Part shown: in pieces, positions 29,290 through 40,630 of the stretch
Position numbering within the stretch: position 1 is the stretch's first letter
Layout: each line of letters begins with the position of its first letter
Origin: Tolypeutes matacus
Taxonomy: Eukaryota; Chordata; Mammalia; Cingulata; Chlamyphoridae
Length of the DNA: 64,000 bases
Assembly: GCA_026826555.1 (NCBI GenBank)
Contig: JAKSZT010054399.1
Location: 2,352,781 to 2,416,780, forward strand
Direction: 5' to 3'
Translations under genes and position numbers: made by a program
Notes under the pieces: model-generated
Told to the model about the DNA's origin: nothing
Seen by the model: only the letters and a program-made list of their open reading frames with translations
Databases searched by the model: none

Positions 29290-31595
29290 AAACTAGAGGC
29301 AGCAAGGGCCCTTAAGGGCTCCTTCTATGGGGTCCTGCTGAGGAATCTGGTGACCTTGGCAGGTTATCTTTGGATGCCTTGATATCCCCACGGATAAAGT
29401 GGAGAGAACATTGCCTAGTATTCCAAGAGGATTCATGAGATACCATCTCTGAACTTTGCTCAAGTCTTGGATGAAAACCTTAAGTGCTATTGTTTCTGAC
29501 CTCTCAGCATTCTTATACTCGAGCAGACCTGGCAGACTTGTATTATGTAACCATTTTACAAGAACTGATTGAGAATTTACAGTTTGGCTTTTTTTTTTTT
29601 TTTTTTTTTAACATTTATTCTGAGGCAAGGTGAAGGAAATTCCCCCCAAAATACCCAAATAAGAACGATATTATAGCAAATTGAAACTTTCCGTTCATTT
29701 AGGTATCTTCACGCCTTAGTAAAAATCACTTTCTGAAATGATGAAAATTTTGTATATCATTTTAAACTCCACTTTACAGCACTTTCTTTATATTGAAACA
29801 TAAGTTGCTAAACTGCCAAGGATTCCAGTAAGATAGGTTGTAGCTCTTGAAAATGAGCAATTACCTCTTATTCAAGGAATTACTAGTGCATGGTATATCT
29901 AATCAGATGTTTTTTCATTTGTTTGTTTTGCCCCAAGACAATTTAGGGTGTTTTTGCTATCTCATTGTTTAGGCTCTAAGCTATGGTAGTGAAAAGTGCA
30001 AACAAGTGTTCAACAGTGAATATGCTTTTGATACTATTTCCACCTCGCCGAGTCTGTGCATTTTGCTGGGAGGATTGCACACTCTGCAGCAGGCACTTGC
30101 ACATTGCTACCCATGCAAGGCTCTAATGGGAAACAGTTGAGCCTAGTTGTGAAGATTTGCTCAGCGTGAAATCTGTCCCTAACACAATGGTCAGATTGCA
30201 AGGAGTTTCATTACATGGTTGGGCATTTCTTTTTTCTTTGGGGAATATACGAGATGAATGCAATGCTTTCCAGTTTAAAGTTACCACAAAACTTCATCAT
30301 CTTAACCTCCAAACCTACTCCTAAGTTTATACGGGGGACCAGAGGACTTGAGCTGGCCGAAACTGCCTGTTTGATCTTGATTAAGTTCCAAAAAGCCAGT
30401 CAGTGTTCAAGGGAGGCCTAGGGGCAACTCTACACTTTAATCCATGTTCCCCTTTTCCTTCTCTCTTTGCCCCCTCTCTCTATCCTCTGGTATGAACTAT
30501 AGTGTATATACATGTCAATCACTCTAGACACTGTAGTTTCTAGAACAATGAGGAAAGCGTCTTTCCTTATTGATGCTGACAGGCCCTTTGGTCAGAAAAG
30601 GTCCCTCAACAGATGTTGGGGAATGTGGTCATAAACCAGAAAGATATCTGTTACAACTTTTAAAGCGCTTTTATTTCCAGCTCTCTAAATTCCACTGGAT
30701 AAGGTTAAAAAAAATTTTTTTTTTCTTCAGAAACCCCTCATGAGGTTTTGGAGAGGGGAAAGTAGTTTTGGTTTAGGATAAGTTGCTGACTTTGCTTTTG
30801 CATTAGTCACCCCTTCGTCATCTCAAAAAGAAATAGAGAAAGAACATAATGGACAACTATGAAGCAATATCAATAATAAAACAAGAATGAGTCCTTAAAA
30901 TTTTATTCCTCAAGATTCTTTATGTGGAAATTGGATGGTGCCATTTTTTTTTTTCAACCAAAGCACTCTTGATGTTATTTCAGTCCAATCATATTATTGG
31001 AAGAGGGTTTTAGATTATTTTAACTCAGTGTAATGAATACATTCCATTGATAGTAAAAAGATTGAATTGAACCAGGACTTTGAGGACCTAGAGGTGAATT
31101 ATTGCCTTAGGATGACCCAGTTTGAAATTCACTTTCTAAAAAAGGGGGTCTATCAAATGGACCAACCAGCTTAAAAGAATTCAGACTAAAATTCCTAATG
31201 ATGCCACAAGCATTTTCCATAAATAAATAAACCTGGAGTTTTAACACTGTACTGTAATGTCATCTTCTTTCCCAATGAGATTTATTCTCTATAACTTAAA
31301 CCAAACAGGTATGACAAACAATGAAAAAGACACAGGTGTTAGGCATGACACAACTTGCTCCCAAGTGATCCAGAGCCCAGGTGAGTCCTCTGTTTGCTGA
31401 GATAAATGTTCATCTCAGCAAACTGATTCCAAATGGTCCACTCTTGCATCCCTCCACCCCCTCAGTTTTGAGTTTTGGCAGGAATGGGAAAGAGTGCTAT
31501 TCTGTTAATATCTTCCTTGCAGCTCTCCTGAACACTATACAAAGAATGTGAAGGAGAGGGTGGGGTGTCTTGTAACAGGAATGCTGGGAAGGTTT
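29290..31595. other. Long repeat-poor non-coding block
   Basis: About 2.3 kb without a tRNA-SINE or recognisable LINE/LTR, apart from a T-run at 29588-29609. 29940-30240 is complex sequence with CACTTG/GCAAAT-like and TAAT cores. It could include conserved regulatory DNA; not tested. Confidence 0.4.
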
Positions 31596-31599
31596 GAGT

Positions 31600-32145
31600 G
31601 TTATGGCCGACTGTATTTTACAAAGGATATAAATGCATATGTCTTCCATTCCACATGCTCTTCTTACCATGGGATCCCGGCATTCTTCCACTGAGCAGAT
31701 ACATTCCCTACCTTGAACTTGGGAAGGACTTTGTAACTGCCTCAACCAACAGAATGCAGGGGAGTGATGTGGTCTGACTTCTGAGGCTAGGTCATAAAAG
31801 GCTTCTGTCTGGCTGACTCAGGATGCTCACTTTTGGAACCCAGCCCAGGTCCCAGGGAGAAGCCACTCGTAGGTATTCCAGCTTGAGCTTAGCACAGTCA
31901 ACAGCCAGCCTCACCTGCCCAATGTGTGAGTGAATGAGCCTTTAGACAATTCCAGCTCCCACTTTGGAGCCTTCCAGCTGATGCCATAGACAACCATGAA
32001 GCAGAGATATGCCGTCCTGTCTGTCCTATGTGAATTTCTGGCCCAGAGATGTTGTGAGAGATAATAAATATTTATTTTTATTTTAAGCCCCTACATTTTG
32101 AGTAATTAATAACATAAGAATACCTAATTAAGACTGTTTTCCAGT
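31600..32145 (+). mobile_element. ERVL/MaLR-class LTR
   Basis: 'tgggaaggactttgtaactg', 'cctcaaccaacagaatgcag', 'tctgaggctaggtcataaaa', 'caattccagctcccactttg' and 'gagataataaatatttattt' with 'aataacataagaatacctaa' follow a common mammalian ERVL/MaLR-type LTR through its AATAAA. Edges approximate. Confidence 0.65.
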
Positions 32146-32472
32146 GGTTCCTTTGAAGCTTGTGTAGTCCCATCTTCTGTGGAGTTAGCCCTTGTAACTT
32201 GAAAGTTCACTGGCCCAAATTTGTCCTCAGCTACTTCTCTCTCTCTCCCTTTATGGTCTCTCTGGATTTCTTGGAGTCTAAGAGGTCCACTCCACACTTT
32301 TTATCTCTGGAGGTAACACTAAAACATGAACCTGGTGAGAATATGTGGTAAGACAGTGATCTTGTCTCACCTTTTCTCTTCATGTGAATGACTAGTTCTA
32401 TTGAGAAATGATTTTTAAATCTCTATTGAATCCAATTCTCCCCAAGCTTAAAGACTCCTTAAAGGGAGTCTT

Positions 32473-32780
32473 TTTTTTTTTAACTTTATTTTGTACATTT
32501 AATAATTGAAAGCATAAACAATTAAAAACTAAAAAGTAAGCACAGATGAATAAATATATACATTTCTCAATTAAATGTAATGGATACATGTAAAAAAATT
32601 TTTTTTTGAATCAAACAATATATTACACAATATATTTGGTTCATAGTAATGCATTCATACAGTATTTGTCCTTTTGTGTCTGGCTTGCTTCACTCAACAT
32701 AATATCCTCCAGGTTCATCCATGTTGCCATATGCTTTATGACTTCATTTCTTACAGCTGCATAATATTCCATCGTGTGAT
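32473..32780 (-). mobile_element. Young 5'-truncated L1 with intact ORF2 C-terminus
   Basis: A perfect 12-bp TSD (aaagggagtctt) lies at 32461-32472 and 32781-32792. On the minus strand, 32772-32641 is an uninterrupted 43-codon reading frame plus TGA. It matches the L1 ORF2 carboxy terminus (MEYYAAVRNEV..., ...TWMNLEDIMLSEASQT), followed by the 3' UTR and poly(A). L1 ORF2 supplies the endonuclease and reverse transcriptase that move SINEs; this copy is far too short to act. Confidence 0.93.
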
Positions 32781-32792
32781 AAAGGGAGTCTT

Positions 32793-33250
32793 AAGTGAAT
32801 GAAGGTGTGACCCCATTCCTCAGCAGATTGTGCTGGATTTTCTTGTTCATACTGGCCTGGTGAGCATGGCCACTGGCCACCTAGCTCCTCCTCCAGGCTT
32901 CCCAGCTGCACAGAGGGTGGCTGGAAGACAGTCTTTGGCCATCAGCTCCTCCAGGGTCTGCTTCATTTGCAGAGATCCACCTTGCCCAAGATCTTGTCCT
33001 TCCCAGGACAGCCTGCATGCAGTGACAGAGGGGAGGGGGAAGCACAGGTGTATGAAAGTCCTGGCTATTTTGTCCCAATGAAGGCCAATTCTTAAGGACA
33101 GTATTTACTCCAAAGGCTCCCTACTAGGTTGGCCGAAGCTTTATGGAGCCTGCATTACAGTTCAACTTCTCCTTTTGCCGCCCTCTTCCTTTCACAGGTG
33201 TTGATCCTTAATAAAACATCTTGTACCCCAAATTCTGTCTCAGCATATGC
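32793..33250 (+). repeat. Ancient LTR-like repeat
   Basis: The 3' part ('cctttcacaggtgttgatcc', AATAAA at about 33212, 'tctgtctcagcatatgc') resembles 1500-1580, so a dispersed family exists. Upstream 'cctggtgagcatggccactg' probably belongs to it. Family not named. Confidence 0.45.
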
Positions 33251-33382
33251 TTCTGGAGAACCTACCGGTACCAACTTTCTCTTGCCTTTGAGTCACTTGG
33301 AAGGCTCTTTAACTTTGGTTGCTTGACTATTCAGCAAGTTAACCTATATCTATTTTGTTAAGGCTTTAAAATATCCAGTTCT

Positions 33383-34082
33383 TGTTTGTATTGAATTATG
33401 TCCCTCACGGAGATGTGTGCAGGTCCCAACCCCTAGCCCTGTGGGTATGAAATACCATCTGTAAATAGGACCTCTGGGAAGTGGCTGTGGCTCAATTGGT
33501 TGGGCTCCCATTTACCATATGGAAGGCCCCGGGTTCGATTCCCGGGGCCTCCTGGTGAAGGCAAGCCAGCCTGCGCGGTGAGGTGAACTGACACAGCAAG
33601 ATGACGCAACAAAGGGAGACAAGCAGACACAGAAAAATGTGCAGCAAATGGACACAGACAGCACAAGCAGCAAGGGGGGGTGATAAATAAATAGATAAAA
33701 ATCTTAAAAAAAAAAAAAGGACCTCTGAACATGTCATTAAACTGTGCCCAAATTGAATGACCGTGGGCCTTGATCCAATAGAGCCAAAGTCCTAGAAACC
33801 AAGGAAATTGAAAGTGGAGGAGAAAGACACAGGAAGCAGCTGGATGTGGACAGGACCCAGAAGGGAAAGGAGAAGTTACCACATTGTCTTGTGTTGGAAA
33901 AACCCAGGACCAAAGATCACCGGCGGCCAGTCCCAGAGACCAGTCACTGGGAAGAAAGCACCACCTTGCTGGTGCCTCGGTTTTGGACTTCTCCTAGCCT
34001 TAAAACTGTGAGTCCCTAAATTCCCATTGTTCATGCCGACCCATTGTATGATACTTGTTTTAGCAGCTGGGAAACTAAGACA
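33383..34082 (+). mobile_element. MaLR-type solo LTR with nested SINE
   Basis: Begins TGTTTGTATTGAATTATGTC and ends 'gggaaactaagaca'. A perfect 5-bp TSD (gttct) lies at 33378-33382 and 34083-34087. MLT1-like internal blocks include 'gtaaataggacctctg' and 'cttgatccaatagagccaaa'. A DAS-SINE splits it at 33477-33717. No viral genes flank it. Confidence 0.88.
33477..33717 (+). mobile_element. DAS-SINE, chimeric, long-body form
   Basis: Has the DAS-III head and tail, plus about 70 extra bp in the middle ('agcaagatgacgcaacaaag', 'gacaagcagacacagaaa'). A 10-bp TSD (aggacctctg) lies at 33467-33476 and 33718-33727. Looks like the undeleted form from which the short DAS-III body arose. Confidence 0.96.
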
Positions 34083-34296
34083 GTTCTGATTATGGTTCAG
34101 GAGCAAACTGACAACTCCAAAAGGTGCTATGGAGCCAGGTCAGGCATAATATTGGAGTTGTCAATATTATGAGAGTCTAAAACTGATTTAGACTAGTTTT
34201 ATTTAATCACTGCATCAACTGATCATGTACAGATTACGGTTTTATTCTCTATGTTCTCTGCCACTATTCTGCTGTTTTGAATCATCAAATAGGAAG

Positions 34297-34670
34297 GGGG
34301 AAGCAGATGTGGCTCGACCAGTTGGGCGCCCACCTACCACATGGGAGGTCCCAGGTTCGGCTCCTGGTGCCTCCTAAAGAAGACAAGTAGACGCCGAAAC
34401 CCGCCGCAACGAGCTAGATGCTGCACCCTGCCTCAACAAGCTAGATCTCGCACTTGCCCAAATGTGCTAGATGCCGTAAACCAGCAGACGCTGCAGCCCA
34501 TGGGGATCAGATGTGGCTCAGGCAGCTGGGCACTCGCCTTCCATGTGAGAGGTCCTGGGTTCAGTTCCCGGTGCCTCCTGGAGAAGGTGAGCAGACACAG
34601 CCAAAACAACGAACAGACAGACGAGAGAACCATTGGGGATGGGAGAGGGCAATTAAAAAAAAAATTAAAA
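34297..34670 (+). mobile_element. DAS-SINE, tRNA dimer
   Basis: First tRNA unit at 34297-34375, a spacer of repeated 'gctagatgctgca'-like units (34410-34495), second tRNA unit at 34502-34580, tail 'gaacagacagacgagag', then A-rich end. TSD not clear. Confidence 0.9.
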
Positions 34671-34689
34671 ATATAGATATATATCTTGA

Positions 34690-35029
34690 GATCAAAACTG
34701 CTTCAACAAACCTCAGGCTCACACCTAACATTCTTTTCTCTCAGGAATCTTGGACCTCGGGTTCCAGTTGCCGTGGTACCTCTCTGATGACATCAAACAG
34801 ACCACCCTCCTCCCTAAGAAGGTGGAGGCAGACTTATCAAGGATCTCCCCACCCCAAACTCATTAATCTTAACCAGAAGTGATTTGAAAGAGTAGATGGG
34901 ATCTTTTAGTAAAGAAAAAGAGGAACTCAGATTAAAAGTTCATTAGAGAAAAAAATTTGCTTGGTTTTCATAAGATTGAGCAAGTTCTTAAAAAGCATGT
35001 GCTAGATTCATCCTTAATAAAAAAATAAT
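34690..35029. other. Unassigned non-coding DNA
   Basis: Nothing recognised. Confidence 0.45.
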
Positions 35030-35420
35030 TGACTTCCACTTGAGTACAAACATTCATATTTTAATTCCTCCCATTATTAGGGATTTTTGTTTCCCTTTAT
35101 TAGTTTTCTTAATTCCTTCAATTTAACTATACTTAACTGAATGTAAATTAATCCCTTAAATTTTTAAGAATTTAAGATCTTATTCCTTTATTCTGAAAAA
35201 AATTTAAATTTTCGTTAATTCTTAATTATCTACAATAACAAGTAGGGAGATGCTTTTGTAATTATAATTCAAATCAATAGATAATTTTTTAAAAATTTAT
35301 CTTTGATTTTCAATATAGGCCATATTTTGCTTCCTAAACATTTACCCTTCGGACTATATTTTAGTTAAACTATATCAGTTATAGTATTTCAGAGTCATAT
35401 ATAAGAAACCTCAAAATTCT
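35030..35420. promoter_or_regulatory. AT-rich block dense in homeodomain-type cores
   Basis: Nearly 400 bp with many TTAATT, TAATTA and ATTA cores and no repeat signature. It could be an AT-rich regulatory or matrix-attachment sequence, or only unique AT-rich DNA. Confidence 0.25.
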
Positions 35421-36655
35421 GATGATTCAGGTCCTCTGTAGCTACTGAAGCCTTCAACTGCACATGAAGTTAAACCTTCTCTTCCTCCTCTCCGTCCAAA
35501 TAAGATAATAGCAATACGTTGTGTTTCCATTGCGTTTCATATTCAATTTCAGAGACTGCACAAACAGTGACAAAAGCCTCGTGGCTGGATGGTGAGAACA
35601 TGAGTATAAAGATGAAGAAGAGAGCTGCAATGCTCAAATCAAAAAACAAAGAACTGCCCTTCTTTGCAGATTAGAGTACACTGCAGGTCTATTGACAAAT
35701 GCAGCCAGAAGACTGACCTTCTCCCAGCCCCCTGTTGGGGATTCTTTGGGAACCTTGCTGGGTAGGGCCAAAGCTATTAAGTGAGATGTTTCTCTCAGGA
35801 GATTCCCACTGCTGTTGTAGCATGAGAAGTGATTCCTGGTGAACCAAGGCAGCTTTGCTCAATTGGGTTTAACTCTGCCAAGATCTTTATTTTCTTATTC
35901 TGAAGACACTGACGGTGATTTACTGACTGATGCTCAATTTACGTCAGGTTATTTGTTCCTTCATTCAGGGATTTATTTGAGGCATACTTTGTGGTAGGCA
36001 CTGTATCTCCATCCGTGCAGTTACCCACGCCCGTTGCATCTTAGCATCTTCCCGTTGCGATGCCACCAGTGAAGACCCGCCATTTCCCTGCCTCCCTTGC
36101 TCTGCCCTTCCCCCTCGCTCGGTCTCACATTTTCTCATCTGCACTCAATCAGACTCTGGGTGAAAGCCAAAGGAAAGGAAAGGGAGGTGTGGGAGGGGGG
36201 CGGGGGACACTCCAGAAGCTACTCCTAAGACTGCCCTTGGTTCTCCAGCTTTTGTTCCAGTTTGGTTTTTAAGGTCCGTGCCCCTTAGCTTTTCTGTTGA
36301 AAGATCTATGATACAGTGTCTATTTTTTTCCTCAGAAACCTAGACAAATTTTACTTTGAGTCTTTAATGCACCCAAAGTCATCTGTGTTCAGCTTTGTTA
36401 TTCTGTGTAGAAACAAAGTGGGCGAAGAGAAGGGATTAGGGGAAGAAAACCTCTTGTTCCTCATCTCTCATTGTTATTGGCAGTAAAGATCTTTAGAATC
36501 TTCTAAGGGATTCTATACCTCAGAGACAGCAGAGTAGGAAGAAGCTCTTGGACTATATCTTTTTCTTTAGTAGGCCAGGGAGGAGACAAACTTTGGTCCT
36601 AAGGAACAGATGGTGGTCTATGAGCTAGGAGGTGTAAGACCAATCCTGGGGCCAT
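35421..36655. other. Unassigned non-coding DNA with a G-rich tract
   Basis: 35945-36010 resembles an L2/MIR fragment ('cattcagggatttatttgag'). 36180-36210 is G-rich with several GGG runs. The rest is unassigned. Confidence 0.4.
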
Positions 36656-36659
36656 CAGA

Positions 36660-36835
36660 AGAAAATAAAAGGTTTTATGGAGCACCATCGGTGGCAGGAA
36701 ATCTCACACGCATGATCTAATTCAGTGTTTCCAAATGTCTTCCTTGGAATACTAGTCCGAGGGATGTTCTACAAGGAAAGGGTTCTGGGTTTAAAAGGTT
36801 TGGGAGATGCTACATATTACATTCCTGTCTTGAAG
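36660..36835 (+). repeat. Possible hAT-type DNA transposon fossil
   Basis: 'ttcagtgtttccaaatgtct' and 'aaaaggtttgggagatgcta' form a rough inverted pair of the kind bounding non-autonomous hAT elements such as MER20 relatives. Confidence 0.4.
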
Positions 36836-37139
36836 AAGTTCTGAACTAAGAAATGAACGTAATCTCCAACCCCCTCATTTCATTAGGGTTGCTGTGTCAA
36901 AGCATATGTACATTTAAAATGTGGATAGATATTGTGAATCTGCCTGCATTTCTATGCCCACAATGATGTATGAGAACTCCTTGTGACTCAGAGTTTCCTG
37001 TTTTTATTTAACTGTGGAGCCTTTTTTTAAAAAGAATTTTTTTTTAATTTTAATTTTTGGTAACACATATTAATATCCTCGAGAACTGGTGTTCCTGAAA
37101 ACCCAGTTCTAGGAAATTGATCTATTTTTAATCTTCTTT

Positions 37140-37215
37140 TAATCTGTGGACAGTATACATCACTGTCCTCATTCTATAGATGAGGAACTGAGGCTTGAGC
37201 ACTTCTCATGAGGTG
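37140..37215 (-). repeat. MIR SINE fragment, reverse
   Basis: 'ctcattctatagatgaggaa' and 'actgaggcttgagcac' form the reversed MIR core. Confidence 0.6.
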
Positions 37216-37470
37216 GCTCCATCTCTTTACCCTCAACCTGCTAGACCCTGCCGCAGGGCAGAGGCCAGCAGACTGTACCTGTACGTGGCCGTGACTGTGG
37301 ACCCGCCAGCCCCAGAGAAACGCTGAACTCTTCTTCTAGATGCATGGTGAAGTATGTGATGGTTAGGTTTCCATGCTCTTTTTAGCATAGCTCTCTCTTT
37401 CTGGTACCTTGCAGGCTATTAGCTGTTGTGGGTTTTCCCTGTGATTCTAACTGCCACATAAAGCAGGGTT

Positions 37471-37804
37471 ATTCGCCCCACCCCCTCCCAAGATGGCTCC
37501 CTCATCTGTTTGCTCGTTGACTGCTCGCTGTCTGCTTGTTTCTTCTTTAGGAGGCACTGGGAACCAAACCCGGGACCTCCCATGTGGGAAGCAGGTGCCC
37601 AACTGCTTAGCCACATCCACTCCCTGCTTGTTTTTGGTTTTGCTTGCTGTTTGCTCATTGTCTGCTCATTGTTTTTTTTTTTTCTCTCTTCCTCAATGTC
37701 TGCACATTGTTTTTTTGTCTTCTTTTAGGAGGCACCAGGAACCGAACCTGGGACCTTCCATGAGGGAGGCAGGCACCTAACTGCCTGAACCACATCCACT
37801 CCCC
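37471..37804 (-). mobile_element. DAS-SINE, tRNA dimer
   Basis: Two tRNA-like heads in tandem on the minus strand (about 37800-37725 and about 37625-37550), each followed by a 'gcaaacaatgagca'-like spacer. One outer TSD (aaagcagggtt) at 37460-37470 and 37805-37815 encloses the pair. Same design as 16679-17062. Confidence 0.95.
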
Positions 37805-37829
37805 AAAGCAGGGTTTTAAAAATAATAAT

Positions 37830-38439
37830 TGTGGGAGATGGAATCATGTACCCCAATCTAGACATGTTTATAATCTATCCACATCCCTGTGGGTGTGAAC
37901 ACATTGTAAATAGGACCTTTTGAAGATGTTATTTTTAGTTAAGGTGTGGCCAGCTGAATCAGGGTAGGCTTTAGCCCAGGATACTGGAGGCCTTATAAGA
38001 ATAAGGCCAAGGGGGAAGCGGCTGTGGCTCAATCAGTAGGGCTCCCATTTACCATATGGGAGGCCCCAGGTTCGGCTCCTGGGGCCTCCTGGTGAAGGCA
38101 AGCCCGCCCACACGGCGTGGTTAGCTGACCCAGAGAGCACAAGCAGCAAGGGGGGGATAAATGAATAAATAAATAAAATCTTAAAAAAAAATAAAAAAAA
38201 AAAAAAAAAAAAGAATAAGGCCAAGGGAATAGTTGGAAGTCAGTGGGAACCCGGAAGAGAAAGGAAGGGACATTGCCATGTCGTAGGGAAGCCAAGGAAA
38301 CCCAAGGAATGCTGACAGGCCTGCACTAGAAAGCCATAGTCAGTCTTTGGGGAGAAAGCATGGCCTTGCTGATGCCTTGACTTTGAACTTATACCTTCTG
38401 ACCCCGTGAGCCAATAAATTCTTTTTGTGAACTAAGATG
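37830..38439 (+). mobile_element. MaLR-type solo LTR with nested SINE
   Basis: Starts TGTGGGAGATGGAATCATGT, carries 'gtaaataggaccttttgaag', 'ggccttataagaataaggcc' and AATAAA near 38414, and stops at about 38439. The 5-bp flanks ataat (37825-37829) and ataat (38440-38444) fit a TSD, although the terminal bases are TG rather than CA. Confidence 0.8.
38013..38210 (+). mobile_element. DAS-SINE, DAS-III-like
   Basis: Complete chimera inserted in the MaLR LTR. A perfect 16-bp TSD (aagaataaggccaagg) lies at 37997-38012 and 38211-38226. Confidence 0.98.
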
Positions 38440-38444
38440 ATAAT

Positions 38445-38575
38445 AGTAATCATTTATTGAACATCTACTATATATTGAGATATCATTTGTCACAACAATC
38501 CTGTAATGGAGTATCATCATCTTCATCTGAGAGTCAGGAGAGGTTGTTACTTGTCCAAGTTTACTTAGTACCAAG
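38445..38575 (-). repeat. MIR SINE, reverse
   Basis: 'tcatttattgaacatctact', 'caacaatcctgtaatggagt' and 'aggagaggttgttacttgtc' are reversed MIR landmarks. The LTR sits at its edge. Confidence 0.65.
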
Positions 38576-38753
38576 ATTTACTTGATTTTGTCTGGTTTCT
38601 CCACATCACACTGCCTTTTTTTTTGGAAAATCTATTTTGAGCCCCAAGCAGGAACTAATGTTTAGAACACACTTCATCTGTAATTTGGTACTGCCCATAA
38701 TCTGGGGTCTAAGTGACAATGATTGGCCACATTTGTCTCCAGATATACTTTTT

Positions 38754-38938
38754 TTTTTTTTTTTTTTAAAGATTTTTATTTATTTATTCATTTATCCCCC
38801 CCTTGCTGCTTGTGCTCGCTGGGTCAGCTAACCACGCCGTGCGGGCGGGCCTGCCTTCACCAGGAGGCCCCGGGAACCGAACCCAGGGCCTCCCATATGG
38901 TAAACGGGAGCCCTACTGATTGAGCCACAGCCGCTTCC
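38754..38938 (-). mobile_element. DAS-SINE, DAS-III-like
   Basis: Complete reversed chimera. A perfect 17-bp TSD (ctccagatatacttttt) lies at 38737-38753 and 38939-38955. Confidence 0.98.
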
Positions 38939-39168
38939 CTCCAGATATACTTTTTATCACACAATTGCCTAACCATATTCTTTCCCCTTCCTTTCTCCTT
39001 TCTTTTTTCCTTTCCATCTCTTCTTCTCTTTCTTCTTTCATTTCTCACAAGATTGATGAATTCTCATCTTCTTTCAGAATAGAACATCTTTGCCTTCTGC
39101 CCTGATGGTCATCAAGCAAAAGGCCTTGTGAAATAAATCAAGATGGGAGGAGAAAGTCAGTGATTTTT

Positions 39169-39382
39169 TTTTAAAAATTAATTAATTAATTAATTAATTA
39201 ATTTTTTTTTTTAAGATTTTATTTATTTATTCATTTATCCCCCCCCCTGCTGCTTGCGCTCGCTGGGCCAGCCAGTCACACCGTGCAGGCGGCTTGCCCT
39301 CACCAGGAGGCCCCGGGAACCGAACCCGGGGCCTCCTATATGGCAAACGGGAGCCCCACTGATTGAGCCACAGCCGCTTCCC
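39169..39382 (-). mobile_element. DAS-SINE, DAS-III-like, with AATT microsatellite in its tail
   Basis: The tail carries an (ATTA)n expansion at about 39177-39202. A perfect 16-bp TSD (aaagtcagtgattttt) lies at 39153-39168 and 39383-39398. Confidence 0.97.
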
Positions 39383-39398
39383 AAAGTCAGTGATTTTT

Positions 39399-40295
39399 AC
39401 CCTACAAACTGCCCCATCCCACCTTTCCCCTCATTAATCCCATAAGCCAACTCTTCCTACATCTTCCTTCACCTCCTCCTTTTCCTCCCCATCCTAAGCC
39501 CCTAAGTAGGGAGGAATTGCTTGAAGAGGTGAGGGCTGTGGAAGGTTGGGAAAGATGAGTGTAGATGAGGTGTGGGCACCACGGGCAGGTCAGGGGGCAG
39601 TCAGGCCAGGCATGGCATGGAAGTGAGAGGAATGGTCTTTACATGCCACGGGGGGCTGAGATTATACAAATGAAAGCTCCAGAAGTGACCAGAAGAGGTA
39701 AAAGAAGGAGCAATGGAAAGGAAAGGAGACCTTGGGCAGAAGGCAGGACCGAGCCTGCGGTGGAGGTAAAATTAAGGAGGAAACGGGAGGCGGCAGAGGC
39801 AGGAGACAATACAGACATTTTGGAGAACAGAAGGGCATTCAGGGAGAAGAGCCAAGGCCACATAGGGTCCACTGTTTTGGTGTTTTTTTAAAGGATTAAG
39901 AATGAATCACTGTTTTCATAAGCATCAGTGCACACGCCATATGTAAGGTGTTGCTAGGGTAGAAAACATCGTCACGCTGACTTAGAACACGCTCCACGGC
40001 CTCACGCTGAGCCCCCAAGCTCCTGTGGAAGCTGGTGAGAGCTGCATGGGTTTAGAGTCCCCCAGGGGTGAGCTAATGCTTCTCTGACCTCTCTTGGTGC
40101 ATGATCCTCTCCCCCTCCCTCCTATAAAATGAAAACCAAACCAATATAAATCCTGTAAACCTGCCTTGACTGCTTAAGGGTGAGGGGAGAGGCCCACGTT
40201 AGCTGCATCACTAATGACAGAGCTCATGGTAAGGGCTCCATAAACACTTGCTAATTAATTACAGAGAAAATAATAATTTCGATCAGAGCCTCCTC
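39399..40295. other. Unassigned non-coding DNA, purine-rich centre
   Basis: 39670-39870 is purine-rich (GAGGAAAGGAG). A 108-codon open frame (39565-39891) reflects that composition and shows no domain. Confidence 0.45.
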
Positions 40296-40299
40296 TGAA

Positions 40300-40455
40300 A
40301 ATCTGATGAAAGCTGTGGACCCTCTCCCCAGGAAAAAAAACATGTATACTTTTACACACCTACGTTGTATTTATAGCGTAGGAGGTTTTGTTGAAATCCT
40401 GAGGCCAAGGCCAAAGGGGTCCATGGACCCCAAGTCAGAAGCCTCGACTTAGAGC
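40300..40455 (+). repeat. hAT-Charlie-type DNA transposon fossil
   Basis: 'gtggaccctctccccaggaa' and 'aaaggggtccatggacccca' match a common non-autonomous hAT family with near-inverted ends. Confidence 0.55.
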
Positions 40456-40459
40456 ATAT

Positions 40460-40630
40460 GAAATACTTTTACATCTGTGATCTCATTTGATCCAACCAGG
40501 TTCCTGGAGGTAGGACAACTGCTGCCAGCCCTGGACACACAGCAGACCTCGGTTCAGAGGGTCTGACTTGGCTCCACATCTGCTAGATGTCAACGTGGGG
40601 CTGGAATATAGAACTTCCCACATGAAGGCC
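40460..40630 (-). repeat. MIR SINE, reverse (degraded)
   Basis: 'tgatctcatttgatccaacc' and 'aggtaggacaactgctgcc' resemble the reversed MIR body; the remainder is weak. Confidence 0.45.

Noticed and set aside
39177..39202. Stand-alone AATT microsatellite locus
   Set aside because: It lies between the TSD and body of a SINE, so it grew from the SINE tail and is included there.
39565..39891. 108-codon Arg/Glu-rich open frame
   Set aside because: Purine-rich DNA gives Lys/Arg/Glu/Gly codons; the opposite strand is equally open.
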